Shown here one piece after another: positions 1 through 8,787 of a DNA stretch of 64,000 bases. Positions within the stretch are counted from its first letter, which is position 1. Every line of letters starts with the position of its first letter. A program made the position numbers and the translations under genes. The stretch is from Cellulomonas cellasea (GTDB lineage: Bacteria > Actinomycetota > Actinomycetes > Actinomycetales > Cellulomonadaceae): positions 1 through 64,000 of the forward strand of contig NZ_BJLR01000022.1 in NCBI RefSeq assembly GCF_006538745.1, written 5' to 3'. The notes under the pieces were generated by a model. It was not told where the DNA came from. It saw nothing but the letters and a program-made list of their open reading frames with translations, and did no database searches.

Positions 1-444
1 GAGCCGGTGCGGCTCGGCGCGGCGCACCTCGCCGTGACGGTCGTCGCGCTCGCCTGCCTCGGCCTCCTGGTCCGTCACCTGACCACGTTCGTCCGCTGGT
101 GCACCACACGTCGGTGGCTGGCGTGGATCGTGATGCAGGCCGGGGCGTGGGCCGCGATCGGACTCGGCCTCCTCTCCGCGCACCTGCTCCCCGGCGTGGG
201 GGTCACCGTGCCCGCCGCGCCGCTCACCGCGGTCGCTGCGGCGGCCCTCGTCGTGCCGGCCCTCGTCGCGCAGCTGCGCGGCACGCTCGACGACGCCGAC
301 GTCCTCGCCGCTCCGCTCGAGGACCCCGCCACGGTCGGGCGTCGCTCGCGCCGCGCGAACACGCTGCTGACCTGGGCGCTGCCGCTGTGCGGCGCGGTCT
401 CGGTCGGCGTGACCCTGGGCCTGAACCGGCTCATCCCGGGCTGA
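1..444 (+). CDS. Membrane protein of unknown function, 5'-truncated
   Basis: The reading frame is open from the first base, so the true start may lie outside the window; the first possible start inside is GTG at 7, giving 145 residues. Three or four hydrophobic segments are visible (about residues 5-22, 38-60, 65-88 and 122-140), separated by short Arg-rich stretches, so this is an integral membrane protein. No family motif is recognised. The next gene on the same strand starts 47 bases downstream, which would allow co-transcription, but nothing links the functions. Confidence 0.6.
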   Translation, partial: EPVRLGAAHLAVTVVALACLGLLVRHLTTFVRWCTTRRWLAWIVMQAGAWAAIGLGLLSAHLLPGVGVTVPAAPLTAVAAAALVVPALVAQLRGTLDDADVLAAPLEDPATVGRRSRRANTLLTWALPLCGAVSVGVTLGLNRLIPG

Positions 445-491
445 CGGCCGCCGGCGGGAAGCACGCCGCGCGCCGGAGCGTTGTCGACGCC

Positions 492-1541
492 ATGGAACTC
501 GGCTTCTACACGTTCGGCGACATCCACCCCGACCCGGTCACGGGCGCCGTCACCGACCCCGCGCAGCGGCTCGCCGACGTGCTCGAGCGCGTGCGCCTCG
601 CCGAGGAGGTCGGCCTCGACTACGTGGGCATCGGCGAGCACCACCGGCCCGACTACGCGATCTCCTCGCCGTCGACCGTCATCGCGGCCGCGCTCGCGCA
701 GACCGAGCGCATCACGGTCGGCAGCGCCGTCACGGTCCTGTCGACCGAGGACCCGGTGCGCGTGTTCCAGCAGTTCGCGACGATGGACCTGCTCTCGCGC
801 GGCCGGGTCGAGCTGCTCGCCGGGCGCGGCTCGTTCGTCGAGTCCTACCCGCTGTTCGGGGCCTCGCTCGACGACTACGACGCGCTCTACGACGAGAAGA
901 TCGGGCTGCTGCTCCGGCTCGACGCCGAGGAGCGCGTCACGTGGTCCGGCCGGTTCCGCCCGGCCCTCGACGACGCGCTCGTGCTGCCGCGCCCCTACGA
1001 CCGGCCGGGCCGTGGGCGCCACCTCGACATCGCGGTCGCGACCGGGGGCAACCCGCAGTCGTCGGTGCGCGCGGGCGTGCTGGGCCTACCGATCAGCTAC
1101 GCGATCATCGGCGGGCAGCCGGCGCAGTTCGCGCCGCTCGTCGACCTCTACCGCAGCGCGCACGAGCAGTCGGGGCACGACGCCTCGACCCGGAAGGTCT
1201 CGGTCGCCGGCATGGGCTTCCTCGCGGACGACGGGCGCGCCGCACGCGACTTCTTCTACCCGTACTGGCACGACTCGATGCGCCGGATCGCCTCGGAGCG
1301 CGGCTTCCCGATGCCCAACCGCATCTCGTTCGAGTCGCAGGCGGCCCGCGGCGGCGCCTACTTCGTCGGCGGGCCCGAGGAGGTCGCGGAGCGGGTCGTC
1401 GCGCTGCACGAGGTGCTGGGCCACGACCGGCAGGCATTCCAGATGGACCTCTCGGGCGTGCCGCAGAAGGAGTCCCTGCGCGCGATCGAGCTGCTCGGGA
1501 CGCGCGTCGTCCCGCTCGTGCGGGAGGCGCTCGGCGGCTGA
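492..1541 (+). CDS. LLM-class flavin-dependent oxidoreductase (luciferase-like monooxygenase)
   Basis: The 349-residue product has the layout of the bacterial luciferase-like superfamily, TIM-barrel enzymes that use reduced flavin to oxidise small organic substrates. Family marks are the N-terminal 'MELGFYTFGD', 'GIGEHH' after the second strand, 'GSAVTVLS' and 'ELLAGRGSF' in the middle, and 'YFVGGPEEVAERV' near the C-terminus. ATG at 492 begins exactly where homology starts; the frame is open upstream to 99, but that part overlaps the preceding membrane gene and looks non-coding. The substrate cannot be read from the sequence. Cytoplasmic, no signal peptide. Confidence 0.88.
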   Translation: MELGFYTFGDIHPDPVTGAVTDPAQRLADVLERVRLAEEVGLDYVGIGEHHRPDYAISSPSTVIAAALAQTERITVGSAVTVLSTEDPVRVFQQFATMDLLSRGRVELLAGRGSFVESYPLFGASLDDYDALYDEKIGLLLRLDAEERVTWSGRFRPALDDALVLPRPYDRPGRGRHLDIAVATGGNPQSSVRAGVLGLPISYAIIGGQPAQFAPLVDLYRSAHEQSGHDASTRKVSVAGMGFLADDGRAARDFFYPYWHDSMRRIASERGFPMPNRISFESQAARGGAYFVGGPEEVAERVVALHEVLGHDRQAFQMDLSGVPQKESLRAIELLGTRVVPLVREALGG

Positions 1542-1639
1542 CGGGCCGCGCACTCCCGGGAGGGCCTCGTCGAAGCGGTTCGGCGCGCACACCGCCGCGC
1601 AAGGCCCGTGCGCACGCTCCCGCAGGTCAGGGCGTTGCG

Positions 1640-1655
1640 GTGAGGAATCTCTCAC
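1640..1655. promoter_or_regulatory. Operator-like inverted repeat upstream of the pectate lyase promoter
   Basis: GTGAG-GAATCT-CTCAC is a perfect 5+5 inverted repeat ending 15 bases before the -35 box at 1671. Its position fits a repressor or activator site for the pectate lyase gene. The cognate regulator is not in the window. Confidence 0.35.
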
Positions 1656-1670
1656 GTTGTACACCGGTCA

Positions 1671-1700
1671 TTGACGGCATTTCGGACGCCCGTCTACCGT
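1671..1700 (+). promoter_or_regulatory. Sigma-70-type promoter of the pectate lyase gene
   Basis: TTGACG at 1671-1676 and TACCGT at 1695-1700 are separated by 18 bases, a good match to the housekeeping promoter of high-GC Gram-positives. Transcription would begin near 1707, about 95 bases before the start codon, so this gene has a real leader, unlike many of its neighbours. Confidence 0.6.
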
Positions 1701-1802
1701 GACGACGCCGCGTGCGGTCGTCGCCTCCCCCGATCGACGGCCCGCCTCAGCGCGGCCTCCCCCGCTGCGCCCCCGCGCGGCGGACGACGGAAGGTAGTGA
1801 GC

Positions 1803-3191
1803 GTGAACATGCAGCACCCCAGACGCGCGCGAGGCGGCCGGTCGGCCTGGTCCCGCGTCGTCGCCACCCTGGTGGTCGGCGCGGTCGCCGCCCTCGGCGG
1901 CGTGGCCTTCGCCGGCTCCGCGCAGGCGGCGCCCAGCATCGACACCGGCGCCTGGTACTCGCTCGTCAGCTGGCGCAGCAAGAAGGCCGTCGACGTCGCC
2001 GGGTCCTCGACCGCCTCCGGCACGGCCGTCGCGCAGTGGACGCCCACGGGCGCGACGAACCAGCAGTTCCGGTTCGTCCCGGTCGCCGGCGGGTACTACG
2101 AGGTCCGCGCGCGGCACTCGGGCCTCGCCCTGACGATCGCGACCGGCTCCGGCTCGCTCGCGACGCAGTCGACGCCCGCGGGCGCGGCGACGCAGCAGTT
2201 CACGGTCGCGGCCGGCTCGTCGGGCCGCATCAAGCTCGTCAACCGGGCGAGCGGCCTCGCGCTCCAGGTCGTCGGCGCGTCCAAGGAGAACGGCGCGCGC
2301 CTCGAGCAGGCCGCGGACACGAACGCCAACCACCAGCAGTTCACGCTCGTCGCCCAGGGCAGCGCCCCGAGCCCGACGACTCCGGCGCCCACCGCGAGCG
2401 CCACGCCCAAGCCCAGCGCGAGCGCCACCCCCAAGCCGACCGCGAGCGCCACCCCCAAGCCGACCGCGAGCGCGACGCCGACCGCCACCGCGCAGCCGAC
2501 CACCCCGCCCGCGACGGGCGCGTGGCCCACGCCGACGTCGTCGCAGAAGGTCTCGGCGACCATCGAGATCAGCGGCACGAAGGACCTGGGTCTCGTCCGG
2601 TACTACGGGATCTCCTCAGGAGACCAGGCCGAGGGCCAGCCGCCGATGTTCAAGCTCGCCGACGGCGCGGTGCTCCGCAACGTCATCCTGGGCACGGGCG
2701 CGGGCGACGGCATCCACTGCCTCGGGACCTGCACGATCGAGAACGTGTGGTTCGAGGACGTCGGGGAGGACGCCGCGACGTTCAAGGGCACCGCGGCCTC
2801 GCAGACCATGACCATCAACGGCGGCGGCGCCCGCTCCGCCTCCGACAAGGTCTTCCAGCACAACGGCCCCGGCACCTTCGTCATCAAGAACTTCCAGGTC
2901 GCCGACATCGGCAAGCTCTACCGCTCGTGCGGCAACTGCTCCAAGCAGTACGCCCGCACCGTCGTCGTCCAGAACGTCACGATCACGGCCCCGGCCAAGT
3001 CCCTCGTCGGGATCAACCCCAACCTCGGCGACAAGGCCACCCTGTCCGGCCTGACCATCGTCGGGGACCCCTCGAAGAAGATCGCGATCTGCGACGAATA
3101 CAAGGGCGTCACCTCGGGCGAGCCCACCAAGGTCTCCTCCGGACCGTCCGCCGCGTGCGGGTACACCCCGTCCGCGATCGTCTACCGCTGA
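1803..3191 (+). CDS. Secreted pectate lyase, PL3 family, with ricin-type lectin domain
   Basis: Predicted to cleave polygalacturonate (pectin backbone) by beta-elimination outside the cell. GTG at 1803 is chosen because GGAAGG at 1789-1794 lies 8 bases upstream and a signal peptide follows at once: basic N-region, hydrophobic core, cleavage after 'GSAQA' near residue 39. Next comes a ricin-B-type beta-trefoil (about residues 45-185) with three repeats ending in NQQFRF, TQQFTV and HQQFTL. A Pro/Thr/Ser/Ala linker (about 188-235) leads to the PL3 catalytic domain (about 240-462), marked by 'GAGDGIHCLGTC', 'VWFEDVGEDAATFKG' and 'RSCGNC'. Total 462 residues. The lectin domain replaces the more usual carbohydrate-binding modules of cellulolytic relatives. 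Monocistronic, with its own promoter and terminator. Confidence 0.92.
   Translation: MNMQHPRRARGGRSAWSRVVATLVVGAVAALGGVAFAGSAQAAPSIDTGAWYSLVSWRSKKAVDVAGSSTASGTAVAQWTPTGATNQQFRFVPVAGGYYEVRARHSGLALTIATGSGSLATQSTPAGAATQQFTVAAGSSGRIKLVNRASGLALQVVGASKENGARLEQAADTNANHQQFTLVAQGSAPSPTTPAPTASATPKPSASATPKPTASATPKPTASATPTATAQPTTPPATGAWPTPTSSQKVSATIEISGTKDLGLVRYYGISSGDQAEGQPPMFKLADGAVLRNVILGTGAGDGIHCLGTCTIENVWFEDVGEDAATFKGTAASQTMTINGGGARSASDKVFQHNGPGTFVIKNFQVADIGKLYRSCGNCSKQYARTVVVQNVTITAPAKSLVGINPNLGDKATLSGLTIVGDPSKKIAICDEYKGVTSGEPTKVSSGPSAACGYTPSAIVYR
2391..2480 (+). repeat. 24-bp tandem repeat coding the Pro/Thr linker of the pectate lyase
   Basis: Three full 24-base units (2391-2414, 2415-2438, 2439-2462) and a partial fourth encode the octapeptide (T/S)ASATPKP. 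Such linkers are flexible, often O-glycosylated, and vary in copy number between strains. Confidence 0.85.
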
Positions 3192-3260
3192 CCCCGGGGT
3201 CGCCCGTCGACCCCGACCCCGCACGACCCTCTCGGTGACCTCGCGTCACCCCAGGACCAC

Positions 3261-3297
3261 GCCCGGTCCGCCGCACCCCCCCTGCGGCGGGCCGGGC
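3261..3297. terminator. Bidirectional terminator between pectate lyase and the MpaB-like gene
   Basis: Arms at 3261-3275 and 3283-3297 pair over 15 positions (one G-T wobble) around a run of seven C. It lies between two convergent genes and could stop both. There is no U tract, as is common in high-GC genomes. Confidence 0.7.
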
Positions 3298-3327
3298 GTG
3301 CTGCGTCCGGCGCGGGGCTCGCGCCCG

Positions 3328-4176
3328 TCAGAAGTCGGCGAGGGCCCAGCGGATCGCCCGGACCATCGCGTGCCCCGACGCCCGCACGACGGTCGCCTCG
3401 ACCGGCGGCGCGTACGGCAGGCCGAGCGGACGACGCGTCCACCGCGGCAGCATCGCGACGCCGGCCCCGGCGAGCGCCCCGTACGGCATGCGTGCGGCGA
3501 GCGGCAGCGGCGGGTGCACGAGCAGGAACCGCGCCGCGTCCCGGGCCGCCTGCGTCCCGCGCAGCTCGTGCCGGTACCGCGCGAGCGCGCGCTCGAGCGA
3601 CGCGACGTCCGTCGGCACGTCGGCCCCGCCGAGCTTGCGGGCGACGACCGCGGCCTGCGCCACGTACGCGTCGCACCCCGCCTCGTCGAGCGGGTTCTCG
3701 CCGTACAGCTGGTGCGCCCGCAGGAAGCTGTCGACCTCGGCGACGTGGACCCAGTCGAGCAGGTGCGGGTCGGAGGCCCGGTACGGCACGCCGTCCTCGT
3801 CCTTGCCGCGGACGCGCTCGTGCACCTCGCGCACGTGCCCGACGACGCGCTCGGCGTCGGCGGCGGTCCCGAACGTCGTGACGGCGAGGAACGTGCTCGT
3901 GCGCTGGAGCCTGCCCCACGGGTCGCCGCGGTAGCCCGAGTGCCCCGCGACGGCCGCCATGGCCTGCGGGTGCAGCGACTGGAGCAGCAGCGCGCGCAGC
4001 CCGCCGACGAACATCGAGGCGTCCCCGTGCACGCGCTGGATGGCGCTCCCGGGCTCGAACCAGCGGTCGCCGGGCGTGAAGTGGATGCGGTCGTGCTTGT
4101 CGCGGTGGTCGTCCCCGGCGACGCGTCCGAGCAGCGCGGTCGCGAGGCGGGTGCGGGCGGACTCGGCGACAGACAT
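3328..4176 (-). CDS. Oxygenase MpaB family protein (DUF2236)
   Basis: The 282-residue product belongs to the DUF2236/MpaB family, alpha-helical proteins related to the latex-clearing oxygenase Lcp and to fungal MpaB; some members bind heme b. Family marks are '[19 protein letters not shown]', '[21 protein letters not shown]' and '[18 protein letters not shown]'. The substrate is unknown. The ATG at 4176 is 5 bases from GACCAT, compatible with a leaderless transcript. Convergent with the pectate lyase gene, with a shared terminator. No signal peptide is visible. Confidence 0.8.
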   Translation of the reverse strand: MSVAESARTRLATALLGRVAGDDHRDKHDRIHFTPGDRWFEPGSAIQRVHGDASMFVGGLRALLLQSLHPQAMAAVAGHSGYRGDPWGRLQRTSTFLAVTTFGTAADAERVVGHVREVHERVRGKDEDGVPYRASDPHLLDWVHVAEVDSFLRAHQLYGENPLDEAGCDAYVAQAAVVARKLGGADVPTDVASLERALARYRHELRGTQAARDAARFLLVHPPLPLAARMPYGALAGAGVAMLPRWTRRPLGLPYAPPVEATVVRASGHAMVRAIRWALADF

Positions 4177-4279
4177 GCCCCATGGTCACCGGCGAGGGAC
4201 CGGCTCGCGAACCGGCCGTCTCAGCGCGGTCTCAGGTCGGTGTGCACATCCGGGTGCGCACCCGGGCTGCTGCGAGCGC

Positions 4280-5275
4280 TCAGCGCGCGCGCGCCGCGGC
4301 GCCGGCGACCCAGCCCCGTGCACCCCGTGCTCGCACCGAGAGGCTCGCGACGCGCGTGGCGGCGGCGAGCGCCGTCACGGGATCGACGCCGCGCGCGAGC
4401 TGCTCCGCGAAGGCACCGTGCAGCACGTCGCCCGCCCCGAGGGTGTCGACGACGTCCTCCTGCGGGACGGCGGGCGGCGCGACCGTGCCGATCTCCGGGC
4501 CAGGCGCGCCGGCGACCCGGCGGCGGAACCGCACCGGCCCGGGCCCCGCCGACCGCGCGACGAACGCCGGGCCGAGGCGCGCGACGGCGGCGAGGTCCTG
4601 CTCCCCGGGCGGGACCGTGGCGGGGACCTGCTCGGCGGGCGACACCGCGGCGAGCTCATCGTCGTCCGGCGCGCCGCCGCGAAGGTCCTCGGGCAGGCGG
4701 AAGTCCGCCGAGAGCACCGCATGGTCGACGTGCGCGAGCAGCTCGTCGGTGCGCGGCTTCCAGCTGCCGCCGTCGAGCACCACGGGGACGCCCCGCGCAC
4801 GGGCGGCCGCGGCGAGCACGAGCGCCGCGCCAAGGTGGTGACCGTCGAGGAGGAGCACGTCCGCGCCGTCGAGCACCGCACCGGCGCGGGCACGAGCGGC
4901 GGCCGCGAGGTCGCCCGACGCGCTCGCGTTGACCGACACGACGGCGCGCTCCCCCGTGCGGCGGGTCACGAGCACGCTCGAGACGGCCGGCGACGCGGGA
5001 GCACCGTCGAGCAGGTCGACGACCTCGACGCCCGCCTCGTCGAGGCCCGCGCGCACGAGCGCCGCGACGGGACCCGACCCGAGCGCGGTCACGAGCTGCG
5101 CCCGCACGCCGAGCGCGACGGCCGTCGCCGCGGCGTTCGCCGCCGGGCCCCCGAACGTGACGTCGAGCCGGCTCGCGACGAGCTTCTCGTCGGGCGCCGG
5201 CACGTGGTCGACGTCCTGGAGCACGTCGAGGGTCACGAGCCCGCACGCGACGACGAGGGGCGGCGGGGACGTCAT
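4280..5275 (-). CDS. PfkB-family carbohydrate kinase (ribokinase-like)
   Basis: ATP-dependent phosphorylation of a sugar or nucleoside is predicted. The 331-residue protein has the ribokinase fold marks: an N-terminal 'CGLVTLD', the glycine pair '[16 protein letters not shown]', and the C-terminal '[13 protein letters not shown]' holding the catalytic Asp and anion hole. ATG at 5275 is preferred over the GTG at 5317 because the domain begins a few residues later and CAGGAT lies 6 bases upstream as a leaderless -10 element. The exact substrate (ribose, fructose, adenosine or a deoxysugar) cannot be told. No linked transporter or regulator. Confidence 0.88.
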   Translation of the reverse strand: MTSPPPLVVACGLVTLDVLQDVDHVPAPDEKLVASRLDVTFGGPAANAAATAVALGVRAQLVTALGSGPVAALVRAGLDEAGVEVVDLLDGAPASPAVSSVLVTRRTGERAVVSVNASASGDLAAAARARAGAVLDGADVLLLDGHHLGAALVLAAAARARGVPVVLDGGSWKPRTDELLAHVDHAVLSADFRLPEDLRGGAPDDDELAAVSPAEQVPATVPPGEQDLAAVARLGPAFVARSAGPGPVRFRRRVAGAPGPEIGTVAPPAVPQEDVVDTLGAGDVLHGAFAEQLARGVDPVTALAAATRVASLSVRARGARGWVAGAAARAR

Positions 5276-5320
5276 GCGTCCATCCTGCCGCGCCCGGGTC
5301 GACGCCGGACCGGGCACCCG

Positions 5321-5656
5321 TCAGGCGTGCGTCGTCGCCCGGACGGCACGCCGCGCGACGGCCCGGTCGACCAGGAACCACACGCCCGCACCCGCGAGGA
5401 GTGCCGCCAGCAGGACCGACGGCCACGGCCCGAGCGCGTCCGCGGCCAGGTGCGAGGCGACGAACGCGGCGAGCACCACCAGCCCGGCCGCAGCGGTGCG
5501 GACGAGTCCTGCCGCCGGCGCGGAGCGGACTGCGCACCACAGCAGCCCGGCGGCGAGCACGACCCCGCCGAGCCAGCGCACCCCCGTCCCCTGGGCGACG
5601 GCGAACCCGACGACGAGCGTCACGGCGGCGATCACGGCGGTCGGCAGGCGGCTCAT
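5321..5656 (-). CDS. Small integral membrane protein
   Basis: 111 residues with four hydrophobic segments filling nearly the whole chain, and a short basic C-terminus ([14 protein letters not shown]). No known family is recognised. ATG at 5656 follows TAGAGT by 7 bases, a typical leaderless arrangement. The frame stays open far upstream opposite the pgi gene, but that part has no coding character. It is divergent from pgi, with 126 bases between the two starts. Confidence 0.65.
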   Translation of the reverse strand: MSRLPTAVIAAVTLVVGFAVAQGTGVRWLGGVVLAAGLLWCAVRSAPAAGLVRTAAAGLVVLAAFVASHLAADALGPWPSVLLAALLAGAGVWFLVDRAVARRAVRATTHA

Positions 5657-5782
5657 GCGCGCCACTCTAGGCAGCACCCGGCGGTCCCGTCGGGTGCCCC
5701 CGGACCGGCGCGGGCGGACGTCCCAGGACCGTCCCCCCGCGCCGCAATACGGTGGTGCCACGACATCGCGAGAGGGAGCACC

Positions 5783-7468
5783 GTGACCACCACACCCACC
5801 GACGCCACCACCACGAGCGCCTGGAAGGACCTCACGGCCCACCGGTCCGCGCTCACGCCGGACCTGCGCGGCTGGTTCGCCGCCGACCCCGAGCGCGCGA
5901 CGCGCCTGACCCGGACGGTCGGCGACCTGCACGTCGACCTGTCCAAGAACCTCGTGACCGACGAGACCCTCGAGCTCCTCGTACGGCTCGCCGACGAGGT
6001 CGGCCTCCCGGGGCGCATCGAGGCCATGCTCTCGGGCGAGCACATCAACGTGACCGAGGACCGTGCGGTGCTGCACACCGCCCTGCGCCGCCCCGCGGGC
6101 GCGTCCCCGGCGCTGCAGGTCGACGGCCAGGACGTCGACGCCGACGTGCAGGCCGAGCTCGCGAAGGTCTCCGCGTTCGCCGACAAGGTGCGCAGCGGCG
6201 AGTGGACGGGCGTCACGGGCGCGCGCGTCGCCACGGTCGTCAACATCGGCATCGGTGGCTCCGACCTGGGCCCGGTGATGGCGTACGAGGCCCTCAAGCC
6301 CTACGTCCAGGACGGGCTCGAGGTGCGGTTCGTGTCGAACATCGACCCGACCGACCTCGCCGAGACCGTGCGCGGCCTCGACCCGACGACGACGCTGTTC
6401 ATCGTCGCGTCCAAGACGTTCGGGACGCTCGAGACCCTGACCAACGCCCGGCTCGCCCGCACCTGGCTCTGGGAGCAGCTCCTCGCGGCCGGCGCGATCG
6501 AGGACACCGACGAGGCGCGCACCCAGGCGGTCGCGCAGCACTTCGTCGCGGTCTCGACCGCGCTCGACAAGGTCGCGGCGTTCGGCATCGACCCCGCGAA
6601 CGCGTTCGGGTTCTGGGACTGGGTCGGCGGCCGGTACTCGCTCGACTCGGCGATCGGCACCTCGCTCGCGATCGCGATCGGCCCCGACGGCTTCCGCGAC
6701 CTCCTGGCCGGCTTCCACGCCGTCGACGAGCACCTGCGCAGCACGCCGTTCGCGCAGAACGTGCCCGTGCTGATGGGCCTGCTCAACGTCTGGTACGTCA
6801 ACTTCCTCGACGCGCACACCCACGCGGTGCTCCCGTACGCGCAGTACCTGCACCGCTTCCCGGCCTACCTCCAGCAGCTCACGATGGAGTCGAACGGCAA
6901 GTCCGTGCGCTGGGACGGCACGCCCGTCACGACGGACACCGGGGAGATCTTCTGGGGCGAGCCCGGCACGAACGGCCAGCACGCGTTCTACCAGCTCATC
7001 CACCAGGGCACGCGGCTCATCCCGGCGGACTTCATCGCCGTCGCGACGCCCGCGCACCCGCTGCGCGACGGCGACGCCGACGTGCACGAGCTGTTCCTGT
7101 CGAACTTCTTCGCGCAGACCAAGGCGCTCGCGTTCGGCAAGACCGCCGACGAGGTGCGGGCCGACGGCGTCGCGGAGGAGATCGTCCCGGCGCGGGTGTT
7201 CCCGGGCAACCGCCCGACGACGTCGATCATGGCGCCCTCGCTCACGCCGTCCGTCCTGGGCCAGCTCATCGCGCTCTACGAGCACATCACGTTCGTCCAG
7301 GGCGTCGTGTGGGGCATCGACAGCTTCGACCAGTGGGGCGTCGAGCTCGGCAAGGTCCTCGCGATGCAGATCTCCCCCGCGGTGTCCGGCGACGCCGACG
7401 CGATCGCGGCGCAGGACCCGTCGACGCGCGGGCTCATCGAGTACTACCGCGCGCACCGGGACGCCTGA
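5783..7468 (+). CDS. pgi: Glucose-6-phosphate isomerase
   Basis: Interconverts glucose-6-phosphate and fructose-6-phosphate in glycolysis and gluconeogenesis; cytoplasmic. The 561-residue length is normal for the large bacterial form. Seen directly: '[10 protein letters not shown]' and '[11 protein letters not shown]' (sugar-phosphate binding), '[15 protein letters not shown]' (family signature), '[11 protein letters not shown]' with the catalytic Glu region, and '[12 protein letters not shown]' with the catalytic His. GTG at 5783 has GAGGGAG at 5772-5778 as ribosome binding site. The upstream in-frame extension to 3959 overlaps opposite-strand genes and is not coding. Confidence 0.97.
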   Translation: MTTTPTDATTTSAWKDLTAHRSALTPDLRGWFAADPERATRLTRTVGDLHVDLSKNLVTDETLELLVRLADEVGLPGRIEAMLSGEHINVTEDRAVLHTALRRPAGASPALQVDGQDVDADVQAELAKVSAFADKVRSGEWTGVTGARVATVVNIGIGGSDLGPVMAYEALKPYVQDGLEVRFVSNIDPTDLAETVRGLDPTTTLFIVASKTFGTLETLTNARLARTWLWEQLLAAGAIEDTDEARTQAVAQHFVAVSTALDKVAAFGIDPANAFGFWDWVGGRYSLDSAIGTSLAIAIGPDGFRDLLAGFHAVDEHLRSTPFAQNVPVLMGLLNVWYVNFLDAHTHAVLPYAQYLHRFPAYLQQLTMESNGKSVRWDGTPVTTDTGEIFWGEPGTNGQHAFYQLIHQGTRLIPADFIAVATPAHPLRDGDADVHELFLSNFFAQTKALAFGKTADEVRADGVAEEIVPARVFPGNRPTTSIMAPSLTPSVLGQLIALYEHITFVQGVVWGIDSFDQWGVELGKVLAMQISPAVSGDADAIAAQDPSTRGLIEYYRAHRDA

Positions 7469-7516
7469 GCCCGTGCCCGGCCGGGCGGCGGCTCCCGTCG
7501 CCCGGCCGTGGGCTCA
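7466..7516. terminator. Bidirectional terminator between pgi and the DUF2277 gene
   Basis: Outer arms TGAGCCC (7466-7472) and GGGCTCA (7510-7516) enclose inner arms CGGCCGGGCG (7478-7487) and CGCCCGGCCG (7499-7508). The outer arms contain the stop codons of both convergent genes, so one structure can serve both transcripts. Confidence 0.7.
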
Positions 7517-7786
7517 GGCCGTGGCGTACCGCTCGGCCGACCGGGCCCGGCGCTTCTCCGCCTCGACCTCCCGGTCCTTGGGCGGTGCGGAGGTGACGAG
7601 CGCGTCGAGCAGGTGGCGCGTCGCGTGCGCGATCTCCTCGACCGCGCGATCGAACGCCTCGCGGTTCGCCTGCGACGGCACGGTCGAGCCGCTCACCTTG
7701 CGCACGTACTGCAGCGCGGCGGCATGCACCTCGTCGTGCGACGCGGGCGGCTCGAAGTTGTGGAGGGTATGGATGTTCCGGCACAT
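7514..7786 (-). CDS. DUF2277 family protein
   Basis: A 90-residue cytoplasmic protein that starts 'MCRNIHTLHNFEPPA', the hallmark of DUF2277, followed by 'VHAAALQYVRKVSG' and a charged C-terminal helix. Function is unknown; the conserved Cys2-His6-His9 cluster could bind a metal, which is inference only. ATG at 7786 is 7 bases after TACCGT, pointing to a leaderless mRNA; GGGAG is only 2 bases from the ATG, too close for a normal ribosome binding site. Confidence 0.85.
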   Translation of the reverse strand: MCRNIHTLHNFEPPASHDEVHAAALQYVRKVSGSTVPSQANREAFDRAVEEIAHATRHLLDALVTSAPPKDREVEAEKRRARSAERYATA

Positions 7787-7999
7787 GCTCCCGACGGTAC
7801 GGCGAGCACCCGCCCCGGGGAACCCCCGTGCGCGTCGCACCCTCGGCACGCCCCGCGGGGGCCCTCCGCCCGCCGGTGGCCCGTGATCACCCGGTCCAGG
7901 AGTCGCGCTCGGCCCCTCGGGGAGCGGAGACTGAGGAGCCGGGAGCCGTCCGCGGGGAGCGGACACGCGAGCAGGTCTCGCATCCGGGCCGCACACCGG

Positions 8000-8147
8000 C
8001 TATTGTCGTGCCCGGAGTTACTGTGATTCGCACGTCCTTGACCGTCGGGGCTGAGCCTCGGCGTTGCGTTCTCTAGGGAGCGGACGACGACACCGTGATA
8101 TCGCCCCCGACACCCGGGGTCGTCCCCTAACCCGCAAGGGAGCAACC
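8000..8147 (+). promoter_or_regulatory. Promoter and long leader of the cold-shock gene
   Basis: TATTGT near 8000-8005 is the best -10 candidate and would give a leader of about 135 bases before the ATG at 8148. Long structured leaders are usual for cspA-type genes and control translation at low temperature. AAGGGAG just before the start is the ribosome binding site. The exact start of transcription is a guess. Confidence 0.35.
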
Positions 8148-8351
8148 ATGACGACTGGAACCGTGAAGTGGTTCAACGCCGAAAAGGGCTTCGGCTTCAT
8201 CGCGCCTGACGACGGCGGCGCCGACGTCTTCGCGCACTACTCGGCCATCCAGAGCAGCGGCTACCGCTCGCTCGAGGAGAACCAGAAGGTGCAGTTCGAC
8301 GTCACGCAGGGCCCGAAGGGCCCGCAGGCCGAGAACATCCAGCCCCTCTGA
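8148..8351 (+). CDS. cspA: Cold-shock protein, CspA family
   Basis: A 67-residue single cold-shock domain (OB-fold) that binds single-stranded RNA and DNA and acts as an RNA chaperone. RNP1 is visible as 'KGFGFI' and RNP2 as 'VFAHYS', preceded by '[13 protein letters not shown]'. Length and sequence are typical of actinobacterial CspA, where several paralogues exist, so which one this is cannot be decided. It stands alone, with a long leader and a strong terminator directly downstream. Confidence 0.97.
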   Translation: MTTGTVKWFNAEKGFGFIAPDDGGADVFAHYSAIQSSGYRSLEENQKVQFDVTQGPKGPQAENIQPL

Positions 8352-8397
8352 TCTTCGGATCGGCTCGCTGACCCCCACGGGTCGGCACCCAGCACAC

Positions 8398-8429
8398 AGA
8401 ACCGCCCCGGCCTCGGCCGGGGCGGTTCT
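8398..8429 (+). terminator. Rho-independent-type terminator of cspA
   Basis: AGAACCGCCCCGGCC (8398-8412) pairs perfectly with 8415-8429. The stem is very GC-rich and is followed by TGTCGTCT, with few U residues. Confidence 0.9.
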
Positions 8430-8431
8430 GT

Positions 8432-8670
8432 CGTCTCCGGGGGGCGGGTACGCGGTCGTGTGGTCTCGCGGGCGGGCACGGCTGCCTCCGCCCTCTGCTG
8501 CCGCCTCGGTCCCCCGCGTCCGGCGTCGTCCTGGCTCCGGGCGGCCCGTGGCGGCGACCAGCGGTCCGACGGGGTCCGCCACAAGGCAGTCCGACGGCGT
8601 CCGACACACGAGCCGCCGGACCGCGCCAACCTCACGAAGAGCCGCCGGACAGCGCCGGCCCCACGCAGGA
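8432..8670. other. Intergenic stretch without a supported gene; holds a direct repeat
   Basis: Between the cspA and esterase terminators I find no ORF with a plausible start and coding character. The only structure is a 20-bp direct repeat (GTCCGACGG-GTCCG type) at 8564-8583 and 8589-8608, 18 of 20 positions identical. The spacing of 25 bases between copies is longer than two helical turns. Possible binding sites or decayed repeat; no function can be assigned. Confidence 0.5.
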
Positions 8671-8702
8671 CGGTGCCCCGGCCCGTGAGGACCGGGGCAC
8701 CG
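8671..8702. terminator. Terminator downstream of the CE3-type esterase gene
   Basis: CGGTGCCCCGG (8671-8681) pairs perfectly with CCGGGGCACCG (8692-8702). It lies 86 bases past the stop codon of the minus-strand esterase gene. Confidence 0.7.
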
Positions 8703-8787
8703 CGGCTGACGCAGCCCTGCGCCGGTCAGCCCACCGGCGTCCGCCCGCCGGTCGTCGGCGCACCCGGGGGCGCGCCGGCGTTCGTGG

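Noticed and set aside
5657-7456. Upstream extension of the small minus-strand membrane gene to 711 residues
   Set aside because: The extension lies opposite pgi and has no coding character; the real start is ATG 5656 with TAGAGT 7 bases away.
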